A stretch of DNA of 64,000 nt from contig NZ_WQKZ01000009.1 of NCBI RefSeq assembly GCF_009755225.1, positions 1-64,000 on the forward strand, read 5' to 3'. This stretch comes from Hymenobacter ginkgonis. Lineage in GTDB: Bacteria; Bacteroidota; Bacteroidia; Cytophagales; Hymenobacteraceae. How positions within the stretch are numbered: position 1 is the first letter of the stretch; each line of letters starts with the position of its first letter. The notes under the pieces were generated by a model. It saw only the letters and a list, made by a program, of their open reading frames with translations, had not been told where the DNA came from and ran no database searches. The translations under genes and the position numbers were made by a program. Below, piece after piece: positions 7,580 through 16,675 of this stretch.

Positions 7580-8708
7580 GTTTCTCGCCGCCACGGCCGC
7601 CCTCAGCCTATCCTTTTCCGTGCTGCTGCCCCCGCCCGCCGCGCTGTGGGCCCACGGCGGCGAAGACCACGGCGGAGCCGCACCGGCTTCGACCGGTGTG
7701 GCCCTGACCGATGCCGTAGCTCTGCCCAAGGAAAGCCAGTTCCTGTTTGGGGTGCGCACGGCCCTGGCCGGCTACTCCGACACCTACAACCGCCTCACGC
7801 TCTACGGTACCGTATCGGCGGCGGCGGGCGGTGAGGGCCGGGTAGTAGTGCCCCAGACCGGGCGCATCGTGAGTCTGGCGGCCAAAGTGGGCCAAGTGGT
7901 GCGCGCCGGGCAGGCCCTGGCCGTCATCGACCAGACGCTCGACGCCACCCAGCAGATTGGCCTCAGCACCGAGCGGGCCAACGCCCAGGCCGAGCTGCGC
8001 GCCGCCCAGCAGGACTACGCCCGCCTGCAAACCATCGCCGACATCGCCGCCCGCAAGGACGTAGTGGCCGCCGAGCTGCGCCTACGCCAGGCCCGTCAGA
8101 ACGCCGGCATTCTCAACGGGCAGGCCCGCACCCGCCGCGTCACGATTACCTCGCCCATCAGCGGCACGGTGGACGTGTTTACCCTCGCCGTGGGCCAGCA
8201 GGTGAGCCAGGGCGACGAGCTATTCCGGGTGCTCAACCCCGGCAAGCTGCGGGTCGAAGCCCAGGTGTTCGCCCAGGATTTGGACAAGATTCCGGCCGGG
8301 GCCCAGTTTCAGGTCGAAGGCCTGCAGGGGCAGACCGGCAGCGCCCCGGCCCGGCTGGTGGTATTCAGCAACGTGGTGAACCCGGTGAACCAGGCCCGCC
8401 AATTAGTACTTGAACTCGACAACACGGGCACCAACCTGTTCCGCGCCGGTCAGGCCGTGAACGTGCAGGTGCTGGGCCGCAGCGGCGGCAAGAAGCAGCT
8501 GGTCATTCCTACCTCGGCCCTGACCGATTTGAATGGCAAGCCGGTGGTCTTCGTGCACACCGACCCCGAAACCTTTAAAATCCACTACGTGCAGCCGGGT
8601 TCGGCCAACGGCGAGCAGACGGTGCTGCTGGGTGGCGACGTGAACGAGAACGACCGGGTGGTGAGCGTGGGCACCTACCAGCTCAAATCCATCTACCTCA
8701 ACCAATAG
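7563..8708 (+). CDS. cusB: CusB-like periplasmic adaptor (membrane fusion protein)
   Basis: This 381-residue HlyD/CusB-family adaptor has a signal peptide ending LWA, again placing HGGEDHGG at the mature N-terminus. The biotinyl-lipoyl halves (GRIVSLAAKVGQVVRAGQ and ITSPISGTVDVFTLAVGQQV) flank a helical hairpin at about residues 130-185. A beta barrel and membrane-proximal domain follow. It links the CusA pump to the outer-membrane channel. It begins inside the previous gene and is followed after only three bases by cusA. No separate heavy-metal motif is present in this protein; the operon supplies those as separate secreted proteins. Confidence 0.9.
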   Translation: MKTTHKFLAATAALSLSFSVLLPPPAALWAHGGEDHGGAAPASTGVALTDAVALPKESQFLFGVRTALAGYSDTYNRLTLYGTVSAAAGGEGRVVVPQTGRIVSLAAKVGQVVRAGQALAVIDQTLDATQQIGLSTERANAQAELRAAQQDYARLQTIADIAARKDVVAAELRLRQARQNAGILNGQARTRRVTITSPISGTVDVFTLAVGQQVSQGDELFRVLNPGKLRVEAQVFAQDLDKIPAGAQFQVEGLQGQTGSAPARLVVFSNVVNPVNQARQLVLELDNTGTNLFRAGQAVNVQVLGRSGGKKQLVIPTSALTDLNGKPVVFVHTDPETFKIHYVQPGSANGEQTVLLGGDVNENDRVVSVGTYQLKSIYLNQ

Positions 8709-8711
8709 CGG

Positions 8712-11700
8712 ATGCTCGATAAAATCATTCGTTTTGCCCTGCAAAACCGCCTGCTCATGCTGGCCTTTGCCGTGGGCCTGCTCATCGCCGGCACCTACAC
8801 GGCGCGCCAGCTGCCCGTGGACGTGCTGCCCGACCTGGACCGACCCCGCGTGACCGTGTTCCTGGAGGCCGCCGGCATGGCCCCCGAAGAAGTGGAAGCC
8901 CTGGTGACGCTGCCCGTGGAAACGGCCCTGAACGGGGCCACCGGCGTGGCGGCCGTGCGCTCCAACTCGGCCATCGGCCTGGGCATGGTATTCGTGGAGT
9001 TCGACTACGGTACCGACATCTTCACCGCCCGCCAGATTGTGGCCGAAAAGCTGCAAACCGTCAGCGGGCAGCTGCCCACCGGCATCACGCCCGTGCTGGG
9101 GCCAATTTCCTCGGTCATGGGCCAGATAATGCTGGTGGGCCTCTCGGGGGGCAGCCAGACCAACGCGGCCGACCTGCGCACGCTGGCCAATTACACCGTG
9201 CGCCAGCGCCTGCTCAGCATTCCCGGCGTGGCGCAGGTCATTCCCATCGGCGGTGATAACCTACAGTACCAGGTGCTGCTGGACATGCCCCGGCTGAACG
9301 CCACGGGCCTGACGGTGACGCAGGTAGAGGAGGCGCTGCGCCGCTCCAACCTCAACACCACCGGCAACTTCTTCGACCGCAACGGCTCGGAGGTACTCAT
9401 TCGCAACCTGGGCCGCCTGCGCTCGGTGGCTGACATCGAGAACATCATCGTCGGCTACCGCGAGGGCTCGCCCATCAGCGTCAAGCAGGTAGCCAACGTG
9501 GCCTTCGGGGCCCGCTTCAAGCGCGGCGACGGTAGCGTAAACGGCAAGCCCGCCGTCATTCTGAGCATCGAAAAGCAGCCCGGCACCGCCACCGTGGGCC
9601 TGACCCAGGCCGTGGAAAAAGCACTGGTCGAGTTGAAGCCCTCGCTGCCCAAGGATGTGCAGGTGAACACCCGCCTGTTCAAGCAGGCCGACTTCATCGA
9701 GTCGTCGATTACCAACGTCGAAGAGGCCCTGCGCGACGGGGCCATCCTGGTGGTCATCGTGCTGTTTGCCTTTCTGCTGAACGTGCGTACCACCTTTATT
9801 TCGCTGGTGGCCATCCCACTATCGCTACTGGTCACGGCGCTGGTGTTCCGCTTCGCGGGCATTTCCATCAATACTATGACCCTAGGGGGGCTAGCCATCG
9901 CCATCGGCGAGCTGGTCGATGACGCCATTGTGGACGTGGAAAACGTGTTCCGACGACTGCGTGAAAATCAGCACTCCCCGAACCCTAAGCCAGCCTTGCA
10001 GGTGATTTACGCCGCCTCTTCGGAAGTGCGCAACTCGATTGTGTACGCCACGATTATTGTCGTGCTGGTCTTTCTGCCGCTGTTCGCGCTCGAAGGCATG
10101 GAGGGGCGCATTTTCGCGCCGCTGGGCATCGCCTACATCACCAGCATCGTGGCCTCGCTGTTCGTGTCGCTCACCGTGACGCCGGTACTGTGCTACTACC
10201 TGCTGCCCAAGATGAAGCAGATTCGGGCCGCCGAGCAGGAGGGTGGCCTCGTGCGCTGGCTCAAGCGCAAGGACACGGGCCTGCTCAACTGGGGCCTGAC
10301 CCACCCGAAAGTAGTGCTCACGGTCACCGGGCTGCTGTTTGCGCTGGCGGCCTCGCTGGTGCCCTTCTTCGGCACTGAGTTTCTGCCGCCCTTCAACGAG
10401 GGCTCGCTCACGGTCAATTTCTCAGCCCCGGCCGGCACCTCGCTCACCGAGTCCAATAAGCTGAGCACCCTGGGAGAGGAGCAGATTTTGCAGCTGCCGG
10501 AAGTGGCCTACACGGCCCGCCGCACCGGCCGCGCCGAGCTGGACGAGCACGCTGAGTCGGTGAACAACTCCGAAATCGAGGTGGCCTTCAAAACGGAGGC
10601 TGAGTTGAAACAAGTGGGAAAAAAGATGCGCAGCCGGGAGGAAATCCTCTCCGACCTGCGCCAGCGCCTGGCCCTGATTACGGGCGTTAACGTCAATATC
10701 GGCCAGCCCATCAGCCACCGCCTCGACCACCTGCTGAGCGGCGTGCGGGCGCAGGTAGCGATTAAAGTATTTGGTAACGATTTGCTGGAATTGCGCCGCT
10801 ACGCCAACGAAATCCGCACGGCCGCCGGCGCGGTGCCTGGTGTAGTAGACCTGCAGGTCGAAAAGCAGGTCCAGATTCCGCAGCTGCTGGTGCGTCCCCG
10901 CGACGCCGCCCTGCGGGCCTACGGTCTGGAGCGCGGCCAGGTGGTGGCCACGCTGGAAACGCTGTTTCAGGGCGACGTGGTGTCGCAGATGCTCGACGGC
11001 CAGAAGCGCTTCGACCTCATCGTAAAGCTGCCCGAAGCCCAGCGCAACGACATCGCCACCATCGCCCAGACCCGCATCGAAACGCCCTCGGGGGCCCTGA
11101 TTCCGGTAAGTCAGGTCGCTGACGTGAGCTACGAGCCCGGCCCAAACACCGTCAACCACGAAAACACCCAGCGCCGCATTACCATCTCGATGAACGTGGC
11201 CGGGCGCGACCTGGGCAGTACGGTGAAGGAAGTACAGGCCCGCATCAACCAGCAGGTGAAGCTGCCGGCGGGCTACTACTTGACCTACGGCGGGCAGTTC
11301 GAAAGCCAGCAGTCGGCCTCGCAGAAGATACTTTGGCTGAGCCTATTCTCGCTGGCCGGCATCTTCCTGGTGCTGTACGCGCACTTCAAGTCGGGGCTGC
11401 TGGTGGGCCAGATTATGCTCAACATTCCGCTGGCCCTCATCGGCTCGGTGGTGGCGGTCCTGCTCACGGGCGGCACGTTCAGCATTGCCTCGCTGGTGGG
11501 CTTCATCACGCTCACCGGCATTGCCTCGCGCAACGGCATCATGATGATTTCGCACTACATTCACTTAGTAGAGCACGAAGGGGAGCAGTTCAGCAAGGAA
11601 ATGATTATCCGGGGCTCGCTCGAACGGCTGGTGCCGGTGCTGATGACGGCCCTGGTGGCGGCCCTAGCCCTGGTGCCGCTCACGCTGGCCAAAGACGCGC

Positions 11701-11933
11701 CGGGCAAGGAAATCCTCTACCCGGTGGCCACCGTCATCCTCGGCGGCCTGCTCAGCTCCACTTTCCTCGACATCGTGGTGACGCCGGTCGTGTTCTGGCT
11801 TTTCGGCGCTAGGGCCCTGGCCCAGTACCAGCGCGGCCACCACGAGGTCAGCCTCGAGGCCCACCCGCCGGAGCTGGATGCCCAGCCCCTGACGCCGCCC
11901 GCCGACCTGAGCCCAGTAGGCCGGACTTATTAA
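8712..11933 (+). CDS. cusA: CusA/CzcA-family RND heavy-metal efflux pump
   Basis: At 1073 residues with 12 predicted membrane helices and two large periplasmic loops, this is a full-length RND permease. The opening (FALQNRLLMLAFAVGLLIAG, PVDVLPDL) and the helix-4 proton-relay stretch IAIGELVDDAIVDVEN (around residue 400) mark it as RND. The acidic pair VDD differs from the DFG...VDG form of classical CzcA. Context with CPMHP proteins, DUF305 proteins and a Csp-type protein points to Cu(I)/Ag(I) as substrate. The C-terminus ends in a Pro-rich cytoplasmic tail. The assignment to RND is firm, the metal is inferred. Confidence 0.9.
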   Translation: MLDKIIRFALQNRLLMLAFAVGLLIAGTYTARQLPVDVLPDLDRPRVTVFLEAAGMAPEEVEALVTLPVETALNGATGVAAVRSNSAIGLGMVFVEFDYGTDIFTARQIVAEKLQTVSGQLPTGITPVLGPISSVMGQIMLVGLSGGSQTNAADLRTLANYTVRQRLLSIPGVAQVIPIGGDNLQYQVLLDMPRLNATGLTVTQVEEALRRSNLNTTGNFFDRNGSEVLIRNLGRLRSVADIENIIVGYREGSPISVKQVANVAFGARFKRGDGSVNGKPAVILSIEKQPGTATVGLTQAVEKALVELKPSLPKDVQVNTRLFKQADFIESSITNVEEALRDGAILVVIVLFAFLLNVRTTFISLVAIPLSLLVTALVFRFAGISINTMTLGGLAIAIGELVDDAIVDVENVFRRLRENQHSPNPKPALQVIYAASSEVRNSIVYATIIVVLVFLPLFALEGMEGRIFAPLGIAYITSIVASLFVSLTVTPVLCYYLLPKMKQIRAAEQEGGLVRWLKRKDTGLLNWGLTHPKVVLTVTGLLFALAASLVPFFGTEFLPPFNEGSLTVNFSAPAGTSLTESNKLSTLGEEQILQLPEVAYTARRTGRAELDEHAESVNNSEIEVAFKTEAELKQVGKKMRSREEILSDLRQRLALITGVNVNIGQPISHRLDHLLSGVRAQVAIKVFGNDLLELRRYANEIRTAAGAVPGVVDLQVEKQVQIPQLLVRPRDAALRAYGLERGQVVATLETLFQGDVVSQMLDGQKRFDLIVKLPEAQRNDIATIAQTRIETPSGALIPVSQVADVSYEPGPNTVNHENTQRRITISMNVAGRDLGSTVKEVQARINQQVKLPAGYYLTYGGQFESQQSASQKILWLSLFSLAGIFLVLYAHFKSGLLVGQIMLNIPLALIGSVVAVLLTGGTFSIASLVGFITLTGIASRNGIMMISHYIHLVEHEGEQFSKEMIIRGSLERLVPVLMTALVAALALVPLTLAKDAPGKEILYPVATVILGGLLSSTFLDIVVTPVVFWLFGARALAQYQRGHHEVSLEAHPPELDAQPLTPPADLSPVGRTY

Positions 11934-11963
11934 GCTATTAGCCAACCCTTCACGCTCACTACT

Positions 11964-12602
11964 ATGTCCACGTCGAATGCGCAGCAGCACTGGGAAACGG
12001 TGTATGCCACTAAACAGCCCGACCAGGTTAGCTGGACCCAACCCGTGCCGGCTACCTCGTTGGAATTCATTCACTCGTTCCCACTTGACAAGCAGGCCCG
12101 GATTATTGACGTGGGCGGTGGCGACAGTTGCTTGGTGGACTTTTTAGTAGCGGAGGGCTACCAGAATATTACCGTGCTGGACATCTCAGCCACGGCCCTG
12201 GCCAAAGCGCGCCGACGCCTAGGGGCCCGCGCCCAGCAGGTAACGTGGGTGGTATCGGATGTGCTGGCCTTTACCCCCAGCGTGCCGTTCGATGTGTGGC
12301 ACGACCGGGCGACGTTCCATTTTCTGACGACGGCCGACCAAATCGCCCGTTACCTCTCCCTGGCTCAGGCGGCTATCCGGCCGAATGGCTACCTGACCAT
12401 TGGCACTTTCTCGACGGCGGGCCCCACGAAGTGCAGCGGCCTGGAGGTGCACCAATACGACGAGCAGGAGCTGGCAGCGACGCTAGCACGCGGATTTACG
12501 AAAATCCGATGCCGGACCGAGGACCATGTTACGCCTTTTGAAACGACCCAAAACTTCCTTTTCTGCTCCTTCCGGCGGCTTGTATCGCGCCTGGCAGCTT
12601 AG
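11964..12602 (+). CDS. Class I SAM-dependent methyltransferase
   Basis: The 212-residue product has the Rossmann methyltransferase motifs: ARIIDVGGGDSCLVDFL (motif I), NITVLDISATAL (acidic end of beta 2), and PFDVWHDRATFHFL (motif IV region). It starts WETVYATKQPDQVSWTQP, the WxxxY...P entry common to small-molecule and thiopurine-type methyltransferases. The gene lies only 30 bases after cusA and is probably read from the same transcript. The substrate is unknown; metal or metalloid methylation is possible given its neighbours but cannot be shown. Confidence 0.85.
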   Translation: MSTSNAQQHWETVYATKQPDQVSWTQPVPATSLEFIHSFPLDKQARIIDVGGGDSCLVDFLVAEGYQNITVLDISATALAKARRRLGARAQQVTWVVSDVLAFTPSVPFDVWHDRATFHFLTTADQIARYLSLAQAAIRPNGYLTIGTFSTAGPTKCSGLEVHQYDEQELAATLARGFTKIRCRTEDHVTPFETTQNFLFCSFRRLVSRLAA

Positions 12603-12615
12603 CCCATCCGATACT

Positions 12616-13284
12616 ATGCGGCTTCCCTTATCCACCCTTCCTGAAGATGCCGGCTGTGTGCTCTACATCAAGCACATGGTCTGCGCGCGGGGTATTCGGG
12701 TAGTACGGCGGGAGCTGGAAAGCCTGGGGCTGCAGGTAGTGGAGGTGCGGCTGGGCGCCGCAATGGTTATGGGCCCAGCCGAGCAGCTCGACTGGGCCCG
12801 CATTCGCCAGGCGCTGGCCACGGCTGGCTTTGCCCTGCTGGAAAGCCCCACGCAGGCGCTGGTTGACCGGGTGAAGCTGGCCGTGGCCCAGCTGCTGCGG
12901 CAATCCGGCAACACGCTGCGGCACCGCGAGTTCATTCCCGCCCTGGCCCTGGAAATAGGCCTCAGCCGCCGCCGCCTGCATACGGCCTTTGCCCAGCTGC
13001 CCGGCCACGAAAGCCTCCTCAGCTACATCACCTGCCAACGGCTGGCCTATGCCCAGGAATTGCTGGCGACTTCCCGGCTCGACATCGGGCGCATAGCCCG
13101 GCAGCTGGGCTACGGCAGCCTGGCGCACTTTTCCGGGCAGTTCCGGCGGTTTGCGCAGTGTGCTCCGTCAGCCTACCGCCAGCAGGTGGCAGTCGGCCTC
13201 CAGCCCGAAACCGAAGCCCCAGCGCTAAATGATGCAAGCCTTGAGGCAATTGATATAAAACCAGGCCAAGCACGGCGGGTATAA
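12616..13284 (+). CDS. AraC-family regulator with HMA-like N-terminal domain
   Basis: The 222-residue protein has an N-terminal ferredoxin-like segment (about residues 10-70, CVLYIKHMVCARGIRVVRRE) related to heavy-metal-associated domains. A C-terminal AraC double helix-turn-helix follows (residues about 115-205), including LDIGRIARQLGYGSLAHFSGQFR. Bacteroidota often place such regulators beside copper pumps, where the Cys pair would sense metal. Here the usual second Cys of CxxC is absent (CARG), so sensing may be altered. It follows the methyltransferase by 13 bases and probably controls the cluster. The ATG at 12616 avoids overlap with the previous gene. Confidence 0.78.
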   Translation: MRLPLSTLPEDAGCVLYIKHMVCARGIRVVRRELESLGLQVVEVRLGAAMVMGPAEQLDWARIRQALATAGFALLESPTQALVDRVKLAVAQLLRQSGNTLRHREFIPALALEIGLSRRRLHTAFAQLPGHESLLSYITCQRLAYAQELLATSRLDIGRIARQLGYGSLAHFSGQFRRFAQCAPSAYRQQVAVGLQPETEAPALNDASLEAIDIKPGQARRV

Positions 13285-13331
13285 GCAAGAATAGCTGCGG
13301 CTTACCCTGCTCCACTTTAACGTTTTTACTC

Positions 13332-13667
13332 ATGCACGCTCAAAACCAATCTCTCCTCGACGCCCTCAACGCTTGCATTGCCGCCTGCGAGCACTGCGCT
13401 ACCGCTTGCCTGCAGGAAGACGATGTAAAGATGATGGCCCGCTGTATCAGCCTCGACCGTGACTGCGCCGACGTGTGCGCCCTGACGGCCCGGCTAGTGG
13501 CCCGCGGTTCGGAGCACGCTGCTCATTTGCTGCGCGAGTGCGCCGAAGTGTGCAAGGCCTGCGGCGACGAGTGCGCCCAGCACACCCACATGCCGCACTG
13601 CCAGGCGTGCGCCGAAGCCTGCCGCCGCTGCGAAGAAGCCTGCCGCCAGGGGCTGCAAGCGGCCTAG
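13332..13667 (+). CDS. Csp-type four-helix-bundle copper storage protein
   Basis: This is a 111-residue, cytosolic (no signal peptide) helical protein with 16 cysteines spaced CxxC/CxxxC along every helix (for example CIAACEHCATAC and CQACAEACRRCEEAC). This is the pattern of Csp1/Csp3 proteins (DUF326), which line a four-helix tube with thiolates and bind many Cu(I) ions. Lack of a signal peptide suggests the cytosolic Csp3-like type. It lies 47 bases after the AraC gene, in line with copper detoxification by storage as well as efflux. Confidence 0.9.
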   Translation: MHAQNQSLLDALNACIAACEHCATACLQEDDVKMMARCISLDRDCADVCALTARLVARGSEHAAHLLRECAEVCKACGDECAQHTHMPHCQACAEACRRCEEACRQGLQAA

Positions 13668-13807
13668 GCTGGTGATAGTGGCGAACGGCCGCCGGAAATC
13701 ATGCAAGCCAGGAGCGCAATTCTACACCCTTTGAGGGCCACTTTGGCCACCGCTTTGCGTGTTGTATTGCCATGGGCCCGGTTCGGGTACCCTCACCCCA
13801 CTTCGTC

Positions 13808-14017
13808 ATGAAAACCCTGCGCTTCACCACCAATATCAATTGCGGCGGCTGCCTCAAGGCCGTTACGCCGGCTCTTAACCAGCAGGTCGGAACCGGCAAC
13901 TGGCAGGTCGATACGGCTAACCCCAGTAAGATTCTAACCATTACCTCGGCTACGCTCACGCCAGAGGAAGTAGTGCACGCCGTCGAGCAGGCCGGTTTCC
14001 GGATTCAAGCTGCGTAA
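13808..14017 (+). CDS. Small HMA-domain copper chaperone-like protein
   Basis: The 69-residue product is a single heavy-metal-associated domain of the CopZ type (MKTLRFTTNINCGGCLKAV) with a CxxC metal site at Cys12 and Cys15. It ends with the typical EEVVHAVEQAGF helix-strand element. It would carry Cu(I) in the cytosol between Csp, regulator and pump. An upstream in-frame start at 13772 would add a poor N-terminus, so the ATG at 13808 is preferred. A hairpin terminator follows. Confidence 0.9.
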   Translation: MKTLRFTTNINCGGCLKAVTPALNQQVGTGNWQVDTANPSKILTITSATLTPEEVVHAVEQAGFRIQAA

Positions 14018-14040
14018 GCTTGGCACCTAGTTCATTACCG

Positions 14041-14071
14041 CGCCCGGCAGCATTTTGCCGGGCGCTTTTAT
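14041..14071 (+). terminator. Intrinsic terminator after the HMA gene
   Basis: Perfect nine-base arms CGCCCGGCA and TGCCGGGCG, separated by six bases, are followed by a T-rich tail (CTTTTATTT). It lies 24 bases after the HMA stop and just before the DUF305 gene at 14083, which may therefore be expressed by read-through or from its own promoter. Confidence 0.8.
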
Positions 14072-14082
14072 TTCCAGCACCG

Positions 14083-14541
14083 ATGAAGAAAAGCAGCTAT
14101 ACCACCTTTTTCCTGATGCTGGCCGCCTCCTTCGTGGTCATGCACGTCATCACGTACCTGAACACCTACGAGTGGGACCATATCTACCCCAGTATCAACC
14201 GCTTCTACATGACCACACTCATGGTGTCGGCAATGGGGCTGCTAATGCTGGGCTTTATGCGGCACATGTACCTGGAACCGGGCAAAAATCGGCTCATTGC
14301 CGCTGGCTGCGTGGCCGTATTCCTGGGTACGCTGGCCCTGCTGCGCAGTCAAGCGCTGGTCAATGACACGCGCTTTATGGAATCCATGATTCCGCACCAT
14401 TCCATTGCCATCCTGGTCAGTAAGCGCGCTACCATCCAAGACCCCGAAGTACGTACGCTGGCCGACAGCATCATCAGCGCCCAGCAACGCGAAATTGGCC
14501 AAATGAAGCGTATGTTGGCCCGGTTAAAGCACAAGCAGTAG
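14083..14541 (+). CDS. Membrane-bound DUF305 protein
   Basis: This 152-residue protein has three membrane helices (about residues 8-26, 44-62, 71-88). A C-terminal DUF305 half follows with the MIPHHSIAILVSKRA signature and the AQQREIGQMKRML helix. Unlike the lipoprotein DUF305 earlier in the cluster, it carries only one such unit. It marks the right end of the copper block. The ATG follows the terminator by only 12 bases, which is unusual and leaves no room for a separate promoter downstream of the hairpin. Confidence 0.82.
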   Translation: MKKSSYTTFFLMLAASFVVMHVITYLNTYEWDHIYPSINRFYMTTLMVSAMGLLMLGFMRHMYLEPGKNRLIAAGCVAVFLGTLALLRSQALVNDTRFMESMIPHHSIAILVSKRATIQDPEVRTLADSIISAQQREIGQMKRMLARLKHKQ

Positions 14542-14783
14542 CATCGTGCAGGTAAGCCCCCAATAACATCGAAGCAGTCGGGCCGGAACCCGTCGAGCTA
14601 CCAGGCCCAGGCCATGGAGAAGAGATGAACAGCTCCCCGTACACGGCGTAGGTTTTGCCAAACGAGGTGGGCTGCCAGGTAGCCACGCCGCCTATCACCG
14701 AGCGCCAGCCCGCCGTTTGAGGGGGCTAGCTACTGATTACAGACGATGAGTCGCCGAGAAGTAGAGCGAGCGATTTGTAATGT

Positions 14784-14820
14784 TTTGCAGTAAAAAAACT
14801 TTACACCTTTGCTATCTTTA
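14784..14820 (+). promoter_or_regulatory. Promoter of the abiE operon
   Basis: A TTTG at 14784-14787 and TATCTTTA at 14813-14820 resemble the -33 and -7 elements, with a 25-base gap. The predicted start of transcription near 14824 leaves a leader of about 10 bases before the ATG at 14834. This argues against the in-frame start at 14780. Confidence 0.5.
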
Positions 14821-14833
14821 CCGGCCGCGACCA

Positions 14834-15583
14834 ATGCCAGAGCCAACCAGACCGACAACTGCCCGCCAGAAGATGCTCAACCGCTTGCAACAGCTTGCGC
14901 CGGGCTCGCTCGTGCGCTATAGTGACTTTGCCGGCCTGGGTATTGCGCCGGGCACCGTCGCCGTGAATCTGAGCCGGCTGCGCCAGCAAGGGGTGGTGCA
15001 ACAGGTTACTAAGGGTACCTATCGCCTACCCCTGCAAAGCCGGTTCGGACCGGTGCCGGTTTCCGAGCAGCAGGTGCTGCAAGTACTCCTGCAAGCGTCC
15101 AACAAGAAACTACGGGGCTACCCGACCGGGGTAGCCGCCTTTAATCGATTGGGCTTGACTACGCAGGTGACCCAGGAAATCGAAATCGCTACTTCCCGGC
15201 CGGGCCGACCCAAAAAAGTCGGGAACGTGCGCGTGCGCTTTGTGCAGAGTCGGGGCGAGGTGAAGCTGGAGGAAGTGACGCTGCGCCAGCTGCTCGACGC
15301 CCTGCGGCAGCTCAAACGCCTACCCGACACCTCGCCGGCGACGGCCCTGCCACGCCTGCGCGAGCAGGTAAACCAGCTGCCCCCAGCTGACAAAACCAAG
15401 GTGGTTCGCCTGGCGCAGGGCTATAACCCCGCCACTCGAGCCATACTGGGCGCGCTGCTGGAAGGGCTGGGCGAAAACAAGCTGGCCACCAAGCTAAAAG
15501 CTGGTTTAAATCCCCTAACCTCCTACAAGCTTGGCCTGTCTGAGCAGGTATTACCTAACCGTGCGCCATGGCGAATCCAATGA
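14834..15583 (+). CDS. abiEi: AbiEi-type antitoxin (DUF6088 family)
   Basis: The 249-residue protein has an N-terminal winged helix (FAGLGIAPGTVAVNLSRLRQ, about residues 30-55). A conserved middle typical of AbiEi/DUF6088 antitoxins follows (GYPTGVAAFNRLGLTTQV ... KKVGNVRVRFVQ). It should bind the promoter and neutralise the co-encoded nucleotidyltransferase in this type IV system. The partner gene starts inside its last 16 bases, the normal abiE arrangement. A promoter with a very short leader lies just upstream. Confidence 0.87.
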   Translation: MPEPTRPTTARQKMLNRLQQLAPGSLVRYSDFAGLGIAPGTVAVNLSRLRQQGVVQQVTKGTYRLPLQSRFGPVPVSEQQVLQVLLQASNKKLRGYPTGVAAFNRLGLTTQVTQEIEIATSRPGRPKKVGNVRVRFVQSRGEVKLEEVTLRQLLDALRQLKRLPDTSPATALPRLREQVNQLPPADKTKVVRLAQGYNPATRAILGALLEGLGENKLATKLKAGLNPLTSYKLGLSEQVLPNRAPWRIQ

Positions 15584-16554
15584 CCCTGCATACCCAAGAG
15601 CAGGACTTTCGCAACCTGATTACCATTACCGCGACGGCGCGGGGCATGCGGCAAAGCTTTATTGAGAAAGACTACTGGGTGACGTGGGTGCTGCGCAACC
15701 TTGCCGATTCGACCGTTGCCGAGCAGGTCGTGTTCAAGGGCGGCACGTCGCTTTCCAAGGCCTATGGGCTAATCGAGCGGTTCTCGGAAGACGTAGATTT
15801 GGCCGTCATCCTACAGGAGCAGCAACGTGACGGCGCGTTGAAAAAGCTCATCCGAGAAATTCATAAAACCGCAGCCGGCGACCTGCCGGAAGTGGAGCTA
15901 GCCGGCTTGACCAGCAAACGCGGCCACAACCGGCTGGTGTATCACCAGTATCCGCACCTGTTCACCGACCCGGTGCCGACCACTACGGAGCACATCTTGC
16001 TGGAGATAACGGCCTTCGGCGAGCCCGAGCCGCACAGCAAGCGCCCGCTGCTATCTTACCTGGGGCAGTACCTGCTCGACCAGGGGCAACCGGAAGCCGT
16101 GCGGGAATACGGCCTGGAAGCATTCGATTTCAACGTACTAAGCCTCGCGCGCACGTTTGCCGAGAAAATAATGGCCCTGGTGCGAGTTTCCTACGAAACA
16201 GACCCGGTCGCGGCGGCCGGCCGCAAGGTGCGCCACCTCTACGACTTGCAGCAGCTGGCCAGCCACCCCGAGATAGTAGCCCTGCTAGCTGGCCCCGGCC
16301 TGGCCCAGCAGCTGGCGGCCGTACAGCGCGACGATGCGCGAGCCGGCGTCATTGGCCCCACCCGGGAATGGAAAACCCAACCCCTGACAGCCTGCTGGGC
16401 CTACACCGAGCAGGCGGCGAACCTACGCCAGCTTCAACAGCCTTACGAGCGGGATTTACCGGGGCTGCTGCACAGTCAACTTCCCGCCTTTGACCAGATG
16501 CTGCTCACCATGCGGCGGATAGCTCAGCTGCTGCGCAGCTACGACGGGCTATAA
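15568..16554 (+). CDS. abiEii: AbiEii-type nucleotidyltransferase toxin
   Basis: The 328-residue protein carries the AbiEii/DUF1814 nucleotidyltransferase core: FKGGTSLSKAYGLIERFSED followed by VDLAVIL, that is GGTSLSK and the DxD-like EDVDL. The conserved LARTFAEKIMALVRV and RHLYDLQQL motifs come later. Family members transfer nucleotides to tRNA or other targets and halt growth, giving abortive infection. It overlaps abiEi by 16 bases, pointing to coupled translation. All key motifs are present, so the pair looks intact. Confidence 0.9.
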   Translation: MANPMTLHTQEQDFRNLITITATARGMRQSFIEKDYWVTWVLRNLADSTVAEQVVFKGGTSLSKAYGLIERFSEDVDLAVILQEQQRDGALKKLIREIHKTAAGDLPEVELAGLTSKRGHNRLVYHQYPHLFTDPVPTTTEHILLEITAFGEPEPHSKRPLLSYLGQYLLDQGQPEAVREYGLEAFDFNVLSLARTFAEKIMALVRVSYETDPVAAAGRKVRHLYDLQQLASHPEIVALLAGPGLAQQLAAVQRDDARAGVIGPTREWKTQPLTACWAYTEQAANLRQLQQPYERDLPGLLHSQLPAFDQMLLTMRRIAQLLRSYDGL

Positions 16555-16675
16555 GCTGTCGCAAAACAAACCCAGCGCCTTTTACAGCTCGGGCCACCTG
16601 CGCATCAGCCACCGGCACCGGCACGGCCAGCAGATTGGTCGCCTGCTAAGATTTTTTTTGGCGCGAATTGTCCCG

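Noticed and set aside
14474..14698. Minus-strand frame GGVATWQPTSFGKTYAVYG between the DUF305 and AbiEi genes
   Set aside because: It looks vaguely like coding sequence and may be a gene remnant, but it has no recognisable family and overlaps the DUF305 gene, so it is not called.
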